Source: Styela clava
Taxonomy: Eukaryota; Chordata; Ascidiacea; Stolidobranchia; Styelidae
NCBI RefSeq assembly: GCF_964204865.1
Contig: NC_135258.1
Coordinates: forward strand, 9,291,001-9,355,000
DNA length: 64,000 nucleotides
Direction: 5' to 3'
The translations under genes were made by a program, and so were the position numbers. Below, one piece after another: positions 23,873-37,189 of this stretch. Every line of letters begins with the position of its first letter. Position 1 is the stretch's first letter. The notes under the pieces are model-generated. The model was not told the DNA's origin, searched no databases, and saw nothing but the letters and a program-made list of their open reading frames with translations.

Positions 23873-26130
23873 TTTTTGGTAACAAATGTACTGTTTCTTT
23901 TATTATAAATCAACTGATTGACCAGAGTCTTGACAATCAGCTATTGATATATAGAAGGCTTATAAGTTTTTGAAGTACCGGTAACTTAACTGCAATCTTT
24001 TTGAAAACAGCCTATGACATGGTTTGAGTTCAACAGACTAGTCCCTTGACGGCTGGTCATTGACGTTTGAACAAAAAATTTTTATGCACGAATGAAAGTT
24101 TCAAACCTTTTTGATATATTTTTTCTTACTTTGGAATTGTTGTTCTTTCATTATAACAAAATAGAAATGGCACACAAGTTTCTGGTATTCAAGTTCATGA
24201 CAGTACAGTTTGTTACTTAGTACACAAAACTAGTTCTTGACAAGGCAAATAGCTTCGATAAAATGAAGTATACCATTATTTATATATACCAAATTATCGA
24301 TATCTATTTCCCTATAATCATACCTAGATGGAAAATTTAAGTATATTTATCTTTTATTATAATATTAAATCTCTAAAAGTACTAAAGCAGTGGTGTCGCT
24401 TATGTCATTCCATTGACTAGGTATAAGGTTTATTCAATGGAAGAAGTTTTTCATTGATAATCATCCTTGCTTCGGTTATTTATTATCTGGTGGTAAACTC
24501 AGCACATACATGGTAAGTCCTTGTGGTATTCACAGAGTGAGTTTTATTTCTAGAATGCGTAATACTTTTCGCTTGGTAATTCCCTCCAATTATAATGTGC
24601 TGTATTCACAGGGCTGATGCAATCATCTGTTATTAAGGTGAACTAACAAAGGATATACTCTAATACCAGGAAGTTTAGTCAAATAAGATTGCAAGAATGA
24701 TTATTGATTTGCGGTGAGACAGGTTCATACAGATTCCAATAACATGTCTAAGTAGATTTGTGTGACATTATTGATTTTTTGTGGTTTGCTTTCCCAGATT
24801 AAACTGTGAGCAAGGCAAGAAAATTTTTTTGTGTAGGTTGTGTGCATTCTATATTTTCAACTCTGCATGTAAAGCAAGGAGATTATGACTGTATTAGAGT
24901 GATGATACGCTCAATATAACCCTAAAATACATTTCCTTTGTCTGAAATATCCGAATTTGGCATATTTCTACTGGCCAAGGTGGTTAGTGTTGAAACTAAG
25001 TACTTACTACACATGCATTGTCAGTGTAGCTTGTTCCATCCTGCTAATCATTGGGTGTGTGTCCACAGGCAATATTACTGGTACGCATTATAATTTCTAC
25101 CCCTTTTATTATATCACGCCATCTGTTCTAGAGTTTAGTCACATGTTTGTGCCATAGTATGATACTGGTAAATGCGAGGGCACTAGCAGCAAGATCGATT
25201 GTCACTGTTTGTAGCCCGTGATATAGACCCTCAAAGTTTATAGATTAGATACGCACCAGTGTACATATCTCTAGTTCCAAATCGTTTTTCGAAATTGGTT
25301 GCGACAGAACATTGTCTTGTAATTATAAGTTTCAATCTTAGAGACCATATTTTTATATGTTCTGGACAAACAAACCCAAAAGTTTTTCTTTTGAACATGT
25401 GGATAGCTCTTATTGACACCTTAAACAAAACCAGACAATTTCAATTTCAGTACTCTCACAAAGTCAATACCACTATATATATCGTACTTTCGCATTTATT
25501 TGCAAACCACTAGAGTATGCCATTAACACAGTTAAATATTACCAAATAATGTGATCCATTTCTTTAAAATCCATCAGCTCTGCATCTGAAGTAAGGTGAA
25601 TACGCTTTATAATTCATGGTATGTAGACTGAACGACGGAAACAATTGGAACAAGAGTCTTCAGTATCGAACTGCTCAATATGTCAAACTCACAATTCAAG
25701 CAAACGAAAGGTCTGTTTCGGTCGAATCAGGCTGTTGCATATAACAGATTGTAAGTTCAAAACATGCAAACAATTCGCTGTGCGTGTTTAAACAGGGTTG
25801 TTGAGTCCGAGATAATTAACAGTAGTCTCACTGTTTGGAATCAACTCTCGATTGAGATGAATTTTGACAGGGAACTCCGGCTTTAAATCTGAGAAAACCT
25901 ATGTAAGCCTTCTTCGATAGATTGTTAAAGCAATTAATGAAGTTTTTGACTCTTAGTAGGAAGATTTGACTTATTAAGCAGTATATTTACGACTCCGAAC
26001 CAAATTGAAACATGCTATTCTCTAAAAGGGATCTTTTGGTGTCCATGAAGAGGTTGACTTATTAACAGAGCCCCACAATAAATAAATGGAAATATGGCAT
26101 TATCTGTTGGAGCTTATAGATAATGTCATA
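23873..26130. other. Intergenic DNA between ARMC8 and TAF5
   Basis: AT-rich with only short ORFs lacking family similarity. A TACCGGTA palindrome occurs 104 bp after the ARMC8 stop. I see no exon, RNA gene or intact mobile element. Confidence 0.4.
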
Positions 26131-26139
26131 TTTGAATCA

Positions 26140-26320
26140 CCGCCACATTTTGACTCTACCATTGTCAAATTTTATTAATGCCGTTATTGACTCTTTCAAC
26201 AGTTACAAAATAAACCAAGTCAGTATTTTAAAAGGTAAACGAATAGCTCGCGGAGCCTTAGGTTTCTCCCATGGTGCCCTTGTGCATTGTATGGAACACA
26301 ATGAGAACCTGTGCTCTAAC
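26140..26320. repeat. Right-end fragment of a hAT element
   Basis: The block contains 'tgtcaaattttatt', 'cagttacaaaat', 'ctcgcggagcc' and ends near 'gagaacctgtgct'. It corresponds point by point to the last 150 bases of the larger element at 50152-51574. The left end of this copy was not found. Confidence 0.65.
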
Positions 26321-26483
26321 TCTATTATAGCACTGGTATTAATGACAGATAAAACCTATCTGGAGTGATATTATCGATTCTAGCAAAAGTCAGATGGTTG
26401 GCATGTTCTCAAACTTGACTTAGACACAATCCAACAACGAGATCTGCAGCTAATTTTCAGTCGCCAACGCGGTCCAGCATAGC

Positions 26484-29400
26484 TCATGTCACAGTTGGTG
26501 TGTAGATACCGACTGCAAGTAGCAGGTTTCTTCTCGTAAAATGAAGATGTAAAAGAGGTGTTGATTTTGTGGTTACGGAAGCAAGAAGGTAGTTTGTGGT
26601 CTCTGGTAGTGTGACATGACCATGGCTTAAGTTGATGTCATAAGTATCAATATCAGAAATTGCTTTCTGAATATCCCAGATCTTTACTGTATTATCTGTT
26701 CCAGCTGAAACAAGTTTAAATAACAGAAAATAGTTTTAGACGAGTCATTTTGGTGACATTACATTAGAAATACACTATGTTTTCCCATATCCTGGACAAA
26801 AGTTGACTGCAGATTGTTATTTATCCATATATTTCTCGTTGTTTTCCCTCTTGTCCGGGAATAGTATAAAAAAAAAACTATCATTACAAATCAAACGCCG
26901 AAATATCATTTTGAAAGACGGTTATGTTGAAAAAATATACGCAGTTTCTGAAATATATTTCCACACCACCTGCAGATACTGTGTTAACCCTTTCCGTGCG
27001 GTGGGCACGTATACGTACCCACGACAAAAGTCGCTAGATTGCGGCGGGTACGTTGATGTACTCCACTGTTTTATTTAGCAATCGGTCACAAACTGTTGGT
27101 CTAGTTTTCCGGGTTTTAGTTTATTGATAAGAAGTCTTCTTCGAGATTAACATAAGCGACGGTAAATCTCGCTTTCGTTTACGACGGGAATTTTATTTGC
27201 GGCGGATCGAGGAAGTGTTTTTAAAATTTATGCAAATTTCGGTGTTTTTTGGGTGGTAATAGAAGACATATTATCCATTCCATCTACCAAAGTATTTTGA
27301 GTTAGATCACGAAATTGCTACAGCAATATTACGCTATTGTTTGCCAACTAGAAGCGCTAACAGTAAAGGATTTAGCGAGGTTTGAAGTTTCAACTCCCAA
27401 GAAAAAAAATGCCTTTTTTCTATCAGGTTTGTGACTCAGACCACCACTTTTTAAGCCGTCAGTGGGCAGCAGAGGATCATTAGTTTTTCGTTAGTCGATC
27501 GATTATTTTTGGGGTTCCAAATGCATAAAATCGGCGTACCAAATACGATTATTTAATAAAAAATAAAAATCGCATGGAAAGGGTTAAGTGAGGTTTGGTC
27601 ATCTTTAATAAACGTAAGACAGCAGTCATCGATGCAAACATATATGTATATTCTCAGGGAAAGTTTGATCATTTTCTCCCAACTTTACCTAGGCATTGTT
27701 AATAATGCAAAATCAAAGCACTCACCTGATGCTAATACTTCACCATCTCTACTGAAGCATATAGCACAAACCATGCTTGTGTGTTCAGTAAATTCCGCAA
27801 TCAAAACTTTATTTGGGATATCCCATACTAATACTTGATTGTCAGAACCTCCAGATGCCAAATATTTCCCATCAGGACTCCAGGCCAAGCACATTATGTT
27901 ACCCTAAAAAAAAATAAAAAGTGATTTTGGCGGTCCATATTCAATGATTGCAAAGAACAGTTGTCTTATAAGCACATATTTAAAATAATATAAATTACAT
28001 GTGGCGTAAAATTTTCAGGAATCATTCTGCACCATAAATATTTTTTTTTAATAATAATATATATCAGTGGATTCATACACTTAACCATTTGCAAAAATAT
28101 TGAATAGGGACAAGTAACTGGTTGACAATCTCCATATACGACATGGGCTGGTAACCCGGTCATTCTATCGGCCCTCCTCTCCCCCTGAGGTAAATATGAA
28201 AATCCCACCCTAGGATTTACATGTCTCATCGGTTTTCCACTACCCCGGGATAAATGTGAAATTGCTATCATATGTAAACAAAATCTGTAAATGTATATTA
28301 TGAGTATGCAATAAGACATCAAATTTTCACCTCAAACCTACCTAAACTAAAGCTTTTCTACCATAAATGATCCAACCAATCTAAAAAAAACATAAAATAG
28401 GCCAGGTTAAACCTACTTTATGTCCAGTGTAGACACGAACACAATTTCCGTTCAAATTGTCCCAGACTCGAACAGATCTATCGCTAGACCCAGTCGCTGT
28501 ATAATTTGAATTAGGATGAATCAGTACACATTCTACATCGCTCAGATGACCTGTAGGAAACAAAGAACCAAAAAATATAAATTCAATCAAAAAGTATGGT
28601 TTCCACTGGAATAGTTATAAATTAACTAAGTTTAACCCTAAGTTTTCTGCTGGCTGTGAGCTCTCACCCATTCATTGTCAGTGTACTGTCCAGACATAGG
28701 CGAAGTCAGGGTGGTCTGAGAGGCTATGCCTACCCGTACAAAAAAAAAGAATTTTCAAAATTTTTTTTCTCAATTTTTCATACAAGCTCTGTTCTTGAAC
28801 GATTTACTGGAAACTGGACGTTTCCTGGCTTGCAATCAATAATCCTGTCGCCAAATGAACCAAACAAGATAGATAAAAACGGGCGCTTATATGCCTACAG
28901 CAAAGTAAGTCTGTAGAGCGATTCTTTTAGATATTGTTAGGTATCAGTGGCTACGTTTATCTGACTTCGTTCGGAGGAAAAGGCTCGAATAACAGTCTTA
29001 TTACGTCGTTATACAGAAAAATTTGCCCCCATTGGGCAACGTAGCCCTACGTTATTGTTACCAGACAAAGAAATTTCACATCTGATATTTTTTCTAGGAA
29101 CATCTGCTCATGTGAAATTTACTACTTCATATCTGTTTTCGTGATTGTATTGATATGAACCATTCCAAGTTCCGTGTCAATCAGTAATTACTAACGATCA
29201 ATTCTACACTATAATTAAACTTTATTCACCACCCGTAACTTCGCTCAGAGATCAATACCTTCATGTCTGAGTCTCTTGGAACAGCTGTAGGCTATAATCA
29301 ATATAAGGCTATCCCTATGCAAGAAAAACGCCATAAGCTCGTACAACTTGAAATCCCAAAGAATATCAAACCATTTCGACATGACCATCCACTCTAGTAA

Positions 29401-32400
29401 CACTTTACCATAATTTTTTCACCTGCAAATATTCTGAGAGGTTGGTGATGGTCGGTTGACCACAGTCTTGCGACTCTATCTTGACCAGCTGAAGCAAAAT
29501 AGTGTCCATGTGGACCAAAAACTGCTCCCCATACTGACCAAACATGGCCCTTATATACAACAAGATTGGTCCATGTCAGAAGACTCCATAACCGAACCGT
29601 AGCGTCTTCTGACGATGAAATCAAATATTCTCGACAAGGACTGAAACCGACTGCGTAAACCACACCAGTATGCCCCAACAATGTCCTGAAAATAATACAG
29701 AACGAAAATAGGGTTTACGTAAACATACTCAATATATTGATCACACCTAAAAATGATTAGTTGGTCTTAGTTAGAGTCTAACTGCACTAAATATCATTCT
29801 TGGCCAAAGTCAGACTCAAACTTTAGCTATCTTGGCTTCAAATGTTAAATTCAGAAGGAGAAGGATTTACATATTTCTCGACTTGTTACCAGTCCAAGTC
29901 AGGTATGGGATTACTTATCCAGATTAGTTATCGGGAGCATGGAGCAGATGGTGGAAGGAGCCGTAACCAACCAGCAGTAACGTGAACGACCCTGTGGCGA
30001 CAAGAGTCCAGCAATCCTCTCATACATAACTATCCTTGCATGAGATTCGAACATGCGAACCCACACCGGGTAATCAGAAGTACGGTGGTGAAGTATTCCA
30101 AATGCTTAGCACGATGCGCCACACCCCAGAGTGAAAGTATAAGAATTACCATACAAAATATTAACGGCTTATCAAAACCTTAATTTACTAAAATTATGGT
30201 AACCGCACCTGCAATCAGATGCAGTTTTATCATCCATCATTCTATCTAATATATCATCGGATTCTTTATCCAATGCTGAAAGTTCTGATGCTACTTTTAT
30301 ATTTCTCAAACTGTGTGGAGTTAGACTCCATACTCGAATATATGAATCTTGAAATCCTGAGTAAAAAATTGACCGATTACAAGATGAAGTCCAAGACAAG
30401 GGTGTGGAGCTCGTAAGAATTCTGGACCACATTGCATGTTGGGAATTATGTTAAGGTCTGCATGCAGTTTCCGATCCATTTTTTCATAATTTATCCTATA
30501 GCAAATATTGGATAAGCGCAGTTTGCGGCATACATATATTGTGACATCATTTATGAGACAGACGAGGTATTGTTAATTTTTAAATATTAAATGACATTTA
30601 CATATTTCACTATTATCTCAATTCTTTGTATTTATTACAAAACAAAAGCAATAACAGTTTGTATTTTTTTCTTCAAAACTACTCTTTAAAAATTTTTAAT
30701 ACTAAAGATTAAAAAAGACATCGTTGTATTTTAATTCACAAGAACTTTTCTATGACTTATGTCTATGACATTTGACTTTTAGTCTAAGCATTACACTATT
30801 GTCTAAGCAATGAAAGAAACTCACCCGCAGCTAACAAAGAAGAATCATCACTGATGTTGATTGCAGTTACACCACTGAAAGCGTTTGTGAATGTATAACA
30901 ACATATTGACGGTACAACAAGATCAGGTCCGCCAAGCCGCACACGTTTCAAGCTTTCTTTAATGGCAGATATTTTCTCCAACTTATCAGCATCCTGAATG
31001 TGAAAGATGTATATAATTGAGTTGATGAGTTAGCAGACCCAAGACCCATTTATTTTTTTAAATTAAGTTACGTATGTCGTAATTATTGTACATCAAAGCA
31101 TATTGCTGCATCAATAACTAGATGCCATTGTTAGTCATGTGACAATGTCAACCTATTGGCATTACTAACGTCACAGTATGTTAAGATCTCAGTTCAGAAA
31201 CCACTGCCCACTGTCTCTTTCATACATGGTGTGATAAATTGGGTAAGCTATGCAGAACCGAAATATTTCTGAGGTTGTAGCATCATAGTAATAACTACTT
31301 GTACAGAGCCTTTTCAGAGTGTTTTTGATGCATGAAAAAGCATCACATAGAAAATTTATATAATGAACTATTTAATAATCACTGTTAAATAGTATGTTAA
31401 AAATCGCACATATTGATTGCGATATAAAACTTTTCAAATTTCCTGATTTGAAACGTCACTAAAATGAACAGATCCAACAAAATAAAAACGCTAGGAATCT
31501 TACGAAGTTAGTAGATGGCATAAGCATTCTTTTGAAATAGTAAGAGGAAATTGTATATACATCTAGCAACAGCCTCTTTTTTTGCTTCAACCTTATCTAG
31601 ATTTTTTATTTACTATAAAAGATTTACAGCGGACTACAAGGCACCTTCATTTCAGGCAGAGGTATTCTTGTAAGAGCCGGAGCATTGGGATCAGCTTTAT
31701 TTTTCCTCGACAAGATTTCTCTTTTCTTCTTTTTCTTGGGTTTAGAAGAACCTTCTGTTTGTTCTGAATCATTAGCACTTGCCATTTCATCATCGTCATC
31801 AAGCGTTATATCAATATCAGGTTCTTTTAGCAGCCCGTATAAAACCTAGAAAATTTGCATTACAGCAGCGGATGAAAGATAACTATTTCCATTTGCCAAA
31901 AATTGATTATACATCAACTCATGAAAATCCACTCCAGCCTTGTTCTGAACAAGCACTAGTCATATTTCTTCCACGTGTTATTTTCACATATTATTTCCAC
32001 AAAGATGTAATTAACAAGGTAGATGCAATAGAATTTTACATTTATCCCAAGAGAGCGACACAATGAGGTGTGGGCATGAGGCCTAGTTCTAAATTGATTT
32101 AAATTAGGAATTGGAACTACCAGGGTACACAAAGTTGGGCAAGCTATTCCATAAAATTAGCTTTTTACATAATGGTGGATGCCTCAATGAGAATAAAGGT
32201 GTGAATGTGACTCTTATGGAAAAGAAAATGACAAAGGGCAGTACTCATACAACTTTACATAAGTTAAACGCATTTTCATACATGAAGATGGAGGCAGTCG
32301 GAACTACAGATACAGTGATATCTCAGAAGTCGAACTCCTCAATACTCGAACAATTCGGTAGTCAACCAAAAAATTCTAGTAAAAAATCAAACGAAAATTC

Positions 32401-35400
32401 GTTGCTTGAACATCGGAGTTCGTAGTCGAGTGAGATGACGTCACCTCAATCGCGCATCTGACCATTCAACATGAGAGCAATGCTCAAATACATGGACACA
32501 AAGGCCAAAACGAAGTAGTACAGGTATACAATTTGTCACAGCAGACTACCGGTATGGCAACCTTCACTATTAATGTGAAAGTGAAACCACCACAAGATGT
32601 GTCATTTTTTATGACATTATCATACACAAAAAACGAATCCAATAGATCACACAGGAACTTGCTCAAACGTAAGTGCCATATCCAAATTTTTTTCATATTT
32701 ATTATGTTTAATCTTTATCATGTACATATTTAAATAATTATTGTTCCTTAGGTACACGTTTTGTTAATATTATGGAATGTGTGAGAATGAATTAAAATAA
32801 TTACCATTGTGTTTCACGATAAAAAAAGTTTCGGTACTCAGGCAAATCGGCAGTCGAACACCAAACCTGAATGAATTATGCTCAACTACCACGATATCAG
32901 TGTATATGAATTATCATGTGGCAGTCCATCAATTTGCGTCAGATTTGAACCTGTGTGTTTCACATAGGCAATCTGCATAGTCACCAGATCCATATAACAA
33001 TATTTGATTTAATCGATATTGACAAAGCGACAAAGTAATTAACCAAACCTTTATTTTATTTTCTTCTCTTTTTGCCTCTCCCCCCATTCCTCCAGCAGTT
33101 GAATGGATTTGTTTCTTGGTTCTTGGAAGTCCATCATAAACATCGATAAAAATATGATCTTGTACAATGTTCATAATCATTGGCAGATTTTTGTCCTGAA
33201 TAAATATTTTTCCATTTTATAAATAAATATTTTCCCATTTTATAAATAAACTTTTTTGTCACATATTTGTGCTATTTTCACATCGAACCTGGTGTTGGGC
33301 ATGAGATTTGAACCCAAGATTCTAACCTGCATTTCCAGCAAATTAAGACTAACATTGTACACACCACACCACTTGATTCTAATTGCTTAAATATATCTAT
33401 GACCGAGTCAGTTAATAAAATATCCAGTAAAACAAAGGGGTACCACCTTAATATGCGATCTCACTGGCCTAATGTGATCTCATTCACAAACCAAAGTGGC
33501 ACAAATTTGGTATGTTCGTCTGTGATCTCACTGGTTTAACATGATCCTAATCACATACCAAAGTGGCACCAACAAAGGTATACTTGACGAAGAATTAACG
33601 ATGATTCAAATAGAAAAATATGATATAAAAATATGATATATTTACAACAATTGTCCCCATAAAGTTCCTAATATTTCATTTTAAATACCTGTAGATATCT
33701 TTTCAACATTTGAAACGAATCTCGAGACATTTTGATAACAAATTCGCTGCTGTGAAAAACCCTCATCAACTCATTTCCTTCCATATGTTCTTTCTTTGTC
33801 ATTGTCGATAATTTGATTAAATCTTCTTCATGAAAATCTTCTAATTCTCCACTAAAGAATAAGGAAAGGAATTTTTTAATTAACCCCGAGAAAAATTTCT
33901 CAATTGTAGAACTTCTGCTTTGTCGAATTTCCTAACAGTGCAGACTTGAAGTGTTTCATGTTTCTAATTAACTTGGTATTTTAAGTCACAGGAAGAAATA
34001 TATATCTTTCTATTGTATGTTTGAAGTAGAGATTCTTCTATCATATTCTTTATTTTTATTTCACAGCCTCTTTCTGAGTAAAGTGGAGAAGTTGCAAAAA
34101 TAATGCATTTAATTGTGATTTATGAAAAGGAAATAATTCTAAATTACTACGTTCATTTCTCCTAACATCTTAGTGACCCCCAAAAAAATTTATCAACTGG
34201 AAAATAGCTTGAAACAAATTGTATCACTCCAAGTTCACATTATATTTGAGCAATTTTTATAAAAGTATTCTAGGATCAAAAACTGCATTCACTTCAATTG
34301 AATCAAAAATTAAAAAGTGGTCATATCTACTATAAACATGATTGACCGTCTATACAACTTGCTTAATCACCTGTATTGTAGAAAAAATAACTTTGCCTTT
34401 TCCGCATGATTATTGTATAAGAGTTCTAGATACATATGAACAAATACTGGATATAATACTTGAGCTAATTCCCATTTATGTGAGTCCAAATTTGATTCGA
34501 TGAACTGCTTTAACATTCTACAAATATAAGAGGATAGAATCTCATAGACAATAACAAATAATTCACTCTTTCGAATACATTCAAAATTATTATTTTTGAA
34601 TATGCAATATTGAATTTATTCGAAAATAAAACCAAGCAATAGAAGCTTTTCTTAGGAGGAATTTGCAAAACAGTGGAATAACTGTCATCTACAACTGTCA
34701 TCAATCTGGCTATTTATGACACATTTTATGTCCGCAGATTGCTGTCAGAGTGGTAATGCTTCTATTTTTTCGTAAGAGTCGAGTTATTTTATTTGTCACT
34801 TCAAAAAACAATCAATCAAGAACAAAAATTTGTCATAAATAAATATTGAAATGACAAGTGCTGTGAAGGACGGAATGATCCGGCATCGAGTCTACAACAC
34901 CTTAAAAAGATAAAAAAAATAAATGAATAGAAGAAACAAATAAAAAGAGTAGTAATAGTATCAAAAGTATGTAAATAAGAATAAGTATGAAAGTCCAAAT
35001 CAAAAATTATTTATCACAATTTCTGAAATGACAATGACATAGAATCAAATCTTTGATTGGTTGTTATCTTCCGTGCGAGCGTGAGCCGCATATTGTTGCC
35101 AGCATTGCCACCATTCCCTTGCAAAGCTCCTAATTTACGCATTCATTTTTTCCTTTACTTTGAAAAATTGAAACACCTGACACCCACTCAAGTTTAGTCA
35201 ATGACTCGAGTCAAGCAATCAATCAAATCGCTCAGAAAAAGCACAATAAAATCAAAATAAGAGATCTGTATATAGTCAGTCATGTCTTTGCTTGGAAGGG
35301 ACAGAATAACCGTGAAATGACTATTCGATCTACTTGTCAACGGCAACCTTGCAATATGAATAAATTCTAAGAATATAAAATTACCACAAAATAAACGGGT

Positions 35401-36720
35401 TCATGCGAAGCTCTCCAACACGAAGCCCAAGTACGAGGAGCGAGTTGGGTGTATAGAGTTAAGAATCTAAATAAGTATATCCTATATGTTTTTTTTGATT
35501 ATTTTACCTATAACTATCTTGGTAACTTGAAGGATCAGCTTGATTGGAATAAGTGGAAAGTAGTGATGAAACATCAGATGTACTAAAATTTTTGCTATCA
35601 GATGGAAGTCCGTCAGAACCTGAAAAACAAGTAAAGTTAAATAAATCAAATTTATTAACCCTTTCCGTGCGGTAGGCACGTATACGTACCAACGACAAAA
35701 GTCGCTAGATTGCGGCGGGTACGTTGATGTACTCCACTGTTTTATTTAGCAATCGGTCGCAAACTGTTGGTCTAGTTTTTCCGGATTTTAGTTTATTGAT
35801 AAGAAGTCATCTTCGAGATTAACATAAGCAGTGGTAAATCTCGCTTTCGTTTACGACGGGAATTTTATTTGCGGCGGAACGAGGGAGTGTTTTTGAAATT
35901 TATGCAAATTTTGGTGTTTTTTGGATGGTAATAGAAGACATATTATCCCTTCCATCTACCAAAGTATTTTGAGTTAGATCACGAAATTGCTACAGCAATA
36001 TTATGCTATTGTTTGCCAACCACGAAGCGGTAACAGTAAAGGATTTAGCGAATATTTCTATTTTTTATCACGGTTTGAATTTTCAACTCCCAAGAAAAAA
36101 AAATGCCTTTTTTCTATCCGGTTTGTGACTCAGACCACCCCTTTTAAAAAAAATTTTTAATCGCCAATTGCAAGCTCTTTAAATAAGCTTTCCAACGAGC
36201 CGTCAGTGGGCAGCAGAGAATCATTACTTTTTCGTTAGTCGATCGATTAGTTGTGGGGGTGCAAATGCATAAAGTCGGCGTAGCAAATACGATTATTTAA
36301 TAAAAAATAAAAATCGCATGGAAAATTACATCTTACAAAATTAAGGCATTGTCTAGCAATTTCTCATTTTTGTGATGTCATCTTTTTTACAAATATTTAT
36401 TTTATCGTTTGTTATGTTGATTATGGAGTCGAAATAAACTTATACTTATTCAAATATCCAGCAAGTGGTATTGGATTTCAGCATTTTACTAGCGATAATC
36501 TACATATTTTGTTACCTGTAAGTTTTGAAGACTCCTTTTCCAGCATAGCTGCCGTTGTTCCCAAGTTATTTTTCTTCAAAAACTGAAGAACAGCTAAAAG
36601 TGTTTTCTGATTTTCATTTGTTGGGGTCTCAGTAACCTTAGTTTCATTCGTGGTAGAAATGCATTCCGTGACTTCCATTTTAACAGGTAACGCGGGCACA
36701 TTTGCAAATACAGATTCCAT
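26484..36720 (-). CDS. TAF5: TFIID subunit TAF5, 12 exons
   Basis: Exons in gene order: 36720-36516, 35619-35508, 34517-34371, 33851-33689, 33195-33049, 31845-31645, 30993-30825, 30356-30209, 29685-29423, 28550-28417, 27903-27726, 26704-26484. Every junction keeps frame with GT-AG signals, giving 695 residues. Exon 1 has a LisH motif (LLAVLQFLKKNNLGTTAAML, residues about 42-61). Exons 3-5 form the NTD2 domain (WELAQVLYPVFVHMYLELL, STMTKKEHMEGNELM, VQDHIFIDVYDGLPR). Exon 6 is an acidic/Lys-rich linker with ADPNAPALTRIPLPEMK, a TAF5 signature. Exons 7-12 encode the WD40 propeller (SSSEDATVRLWS, GQDRVARLWSTDH, GSSDRSVRVWD, GGSDNQVLVWD). The end has HLHFTRRNLLLAVG. TAF5 is a nuclear scaffold of TFIID, with TAF6/TAF9. 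The PAF65-beta paralogue TAF5L is less likely, given the linker match. Two piggyBac-like MITEs and SINE pieces lie in introns. Confidence 0.95.
26984..27587. mobile_element. piggyBac-like MITE in the last TAF5 intron
   Basis: The element has TTAA at both ends (26984-26987 and 27584-27587). The TIRs are CCCTTTCCGTGCG at the left and the inverse of CCCTTTCCATGCG at the right. The body is 596 bp with no transposase. TTAA target duplication and CCC-starting termini are hallmarks of the piggyBac superfamily. A second copy is at 35655-36324. Confidence 0.9.
29930..30125 (-). repeat. tRNA-derived SINE in a TAF5 intron
   Basis: Read on the minus strand it starts GGTGTGGCGCATCGTGCTAA, like a tRNA 5' half with box A. 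About 70 bases later comes TGTTCGAATCTC, like box B. A non-tRNA body follows down to about 29930. The paired boxes at tRNA-like spacing suggest an RNA polymerase III SINE, not a functional tRNA, since no acceptor-stem pairing is apparent. Confidence 0.55.
32330..32440. repeat. Possible small imperfect palindromic element in a TAF5 intron
   Basis: The left part 'gtcgaactcctcaatactcg' is imperfectly mirrored by the right part ending 'ggagttcgtagtcgag'. No target duplication is visible. This may be a short MITE or chance. The surrounding intron (31846-33048) is otherwise unremarkable apart from one TACCGGTA at 32547. Confidence 0.3.
33286..33370 (-). repeat. tRNA-like SINE fragment in a TAF5 intron
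   Basis: On the minus strand it begins GGTGTGGTGTGTACAATG and has GGGTTCAAATCTCATG as a good box B. It resembles the head of the SINE near 30125. Only the tRNA-like part is recognisable. Confidence 0.45.
33450..33585. repeat. Imperfect tandem dimer, about 68-bp period
   Basis: Two units start with TGCGATCTCACTGG (33453) and TGTGATCTCACTGG (33521) and each continues to CAAAGTGGCAC. The dimer lies in the TAF5 intron between exons 4 and 5. Confidence 0.6.
35655..36324. mobile_element. piggyBac-like MITE in the first TAF5 intron
   Basis: Same family and orientation as 26984-27587. It starts TTAACCCTTTCCGTGCGG and its right end stops at CGCATGGAAA without the final GGGTTAA, so the terminal TIR is broken. 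It carries two internal segments (about 36050-36070 and 36150-36200) that the other copy lacks. Confidence 0.85.
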
Positions 36721-37189
36721 TATATCCGTTTTCTGTATACAAACCCGTATAGCTGTCCATACAAACTAGAAACGAAGCAATAAACCAATCGGATTGTAAA
36801 CCCTAAACAACGCTATTCATTCATCAAACGCGAAATACAGAATCAGAGCGCAAAACACCGGAGGTTATCTTTTGTGGCACCGTAATCGCGTCACAGGCAT
36901 TTTAAGGTAACAAGGTAACAAAAAAAAATCAAAATAGAATGAAAGATTTTTAAATTAATTAGTATTTTTTAAATAAAAAAACTTAATAAATTTTGCGCAT
37001 GTAAATCATGTTATCTGCAATTTCCTTATTTTTGAAATCATGAAAGACGCTAAAACGATACCAGTGGCATAAAATTATGACGCCTTAGTCAACACATGTT
37101 GGGTATATCATTATTTATAATGTGGGTCGCCACAACTTCGATTTGATTGCAATTTTGTGAGACTTTGATCGAGTTGACGTTGGTGGAAG
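36721..37189. promoter_or_regulatory. Shared intergenic region of divergent TAF5 and MAK16
   Basis: The two start codons are 469 bp apart and face away from each other, so both promoters must lie here. No TATA box or defined factor site stands out. A bidirectional promoter is inferred from spacing only. Confidence 0.5.

Noticed and set aside
32111-32425. 104-codon plus-strand ORF inside TAF5
   Set aside because: Lies in a TAF5 intron, partly within a possible palindromic repeat, with no similarity or splice context.
33200-33250. Two copies of 'cattttataaataaa'
   Set aside because: A short AT-rich tandem duplication; not a CRISPR array or regulatory array.
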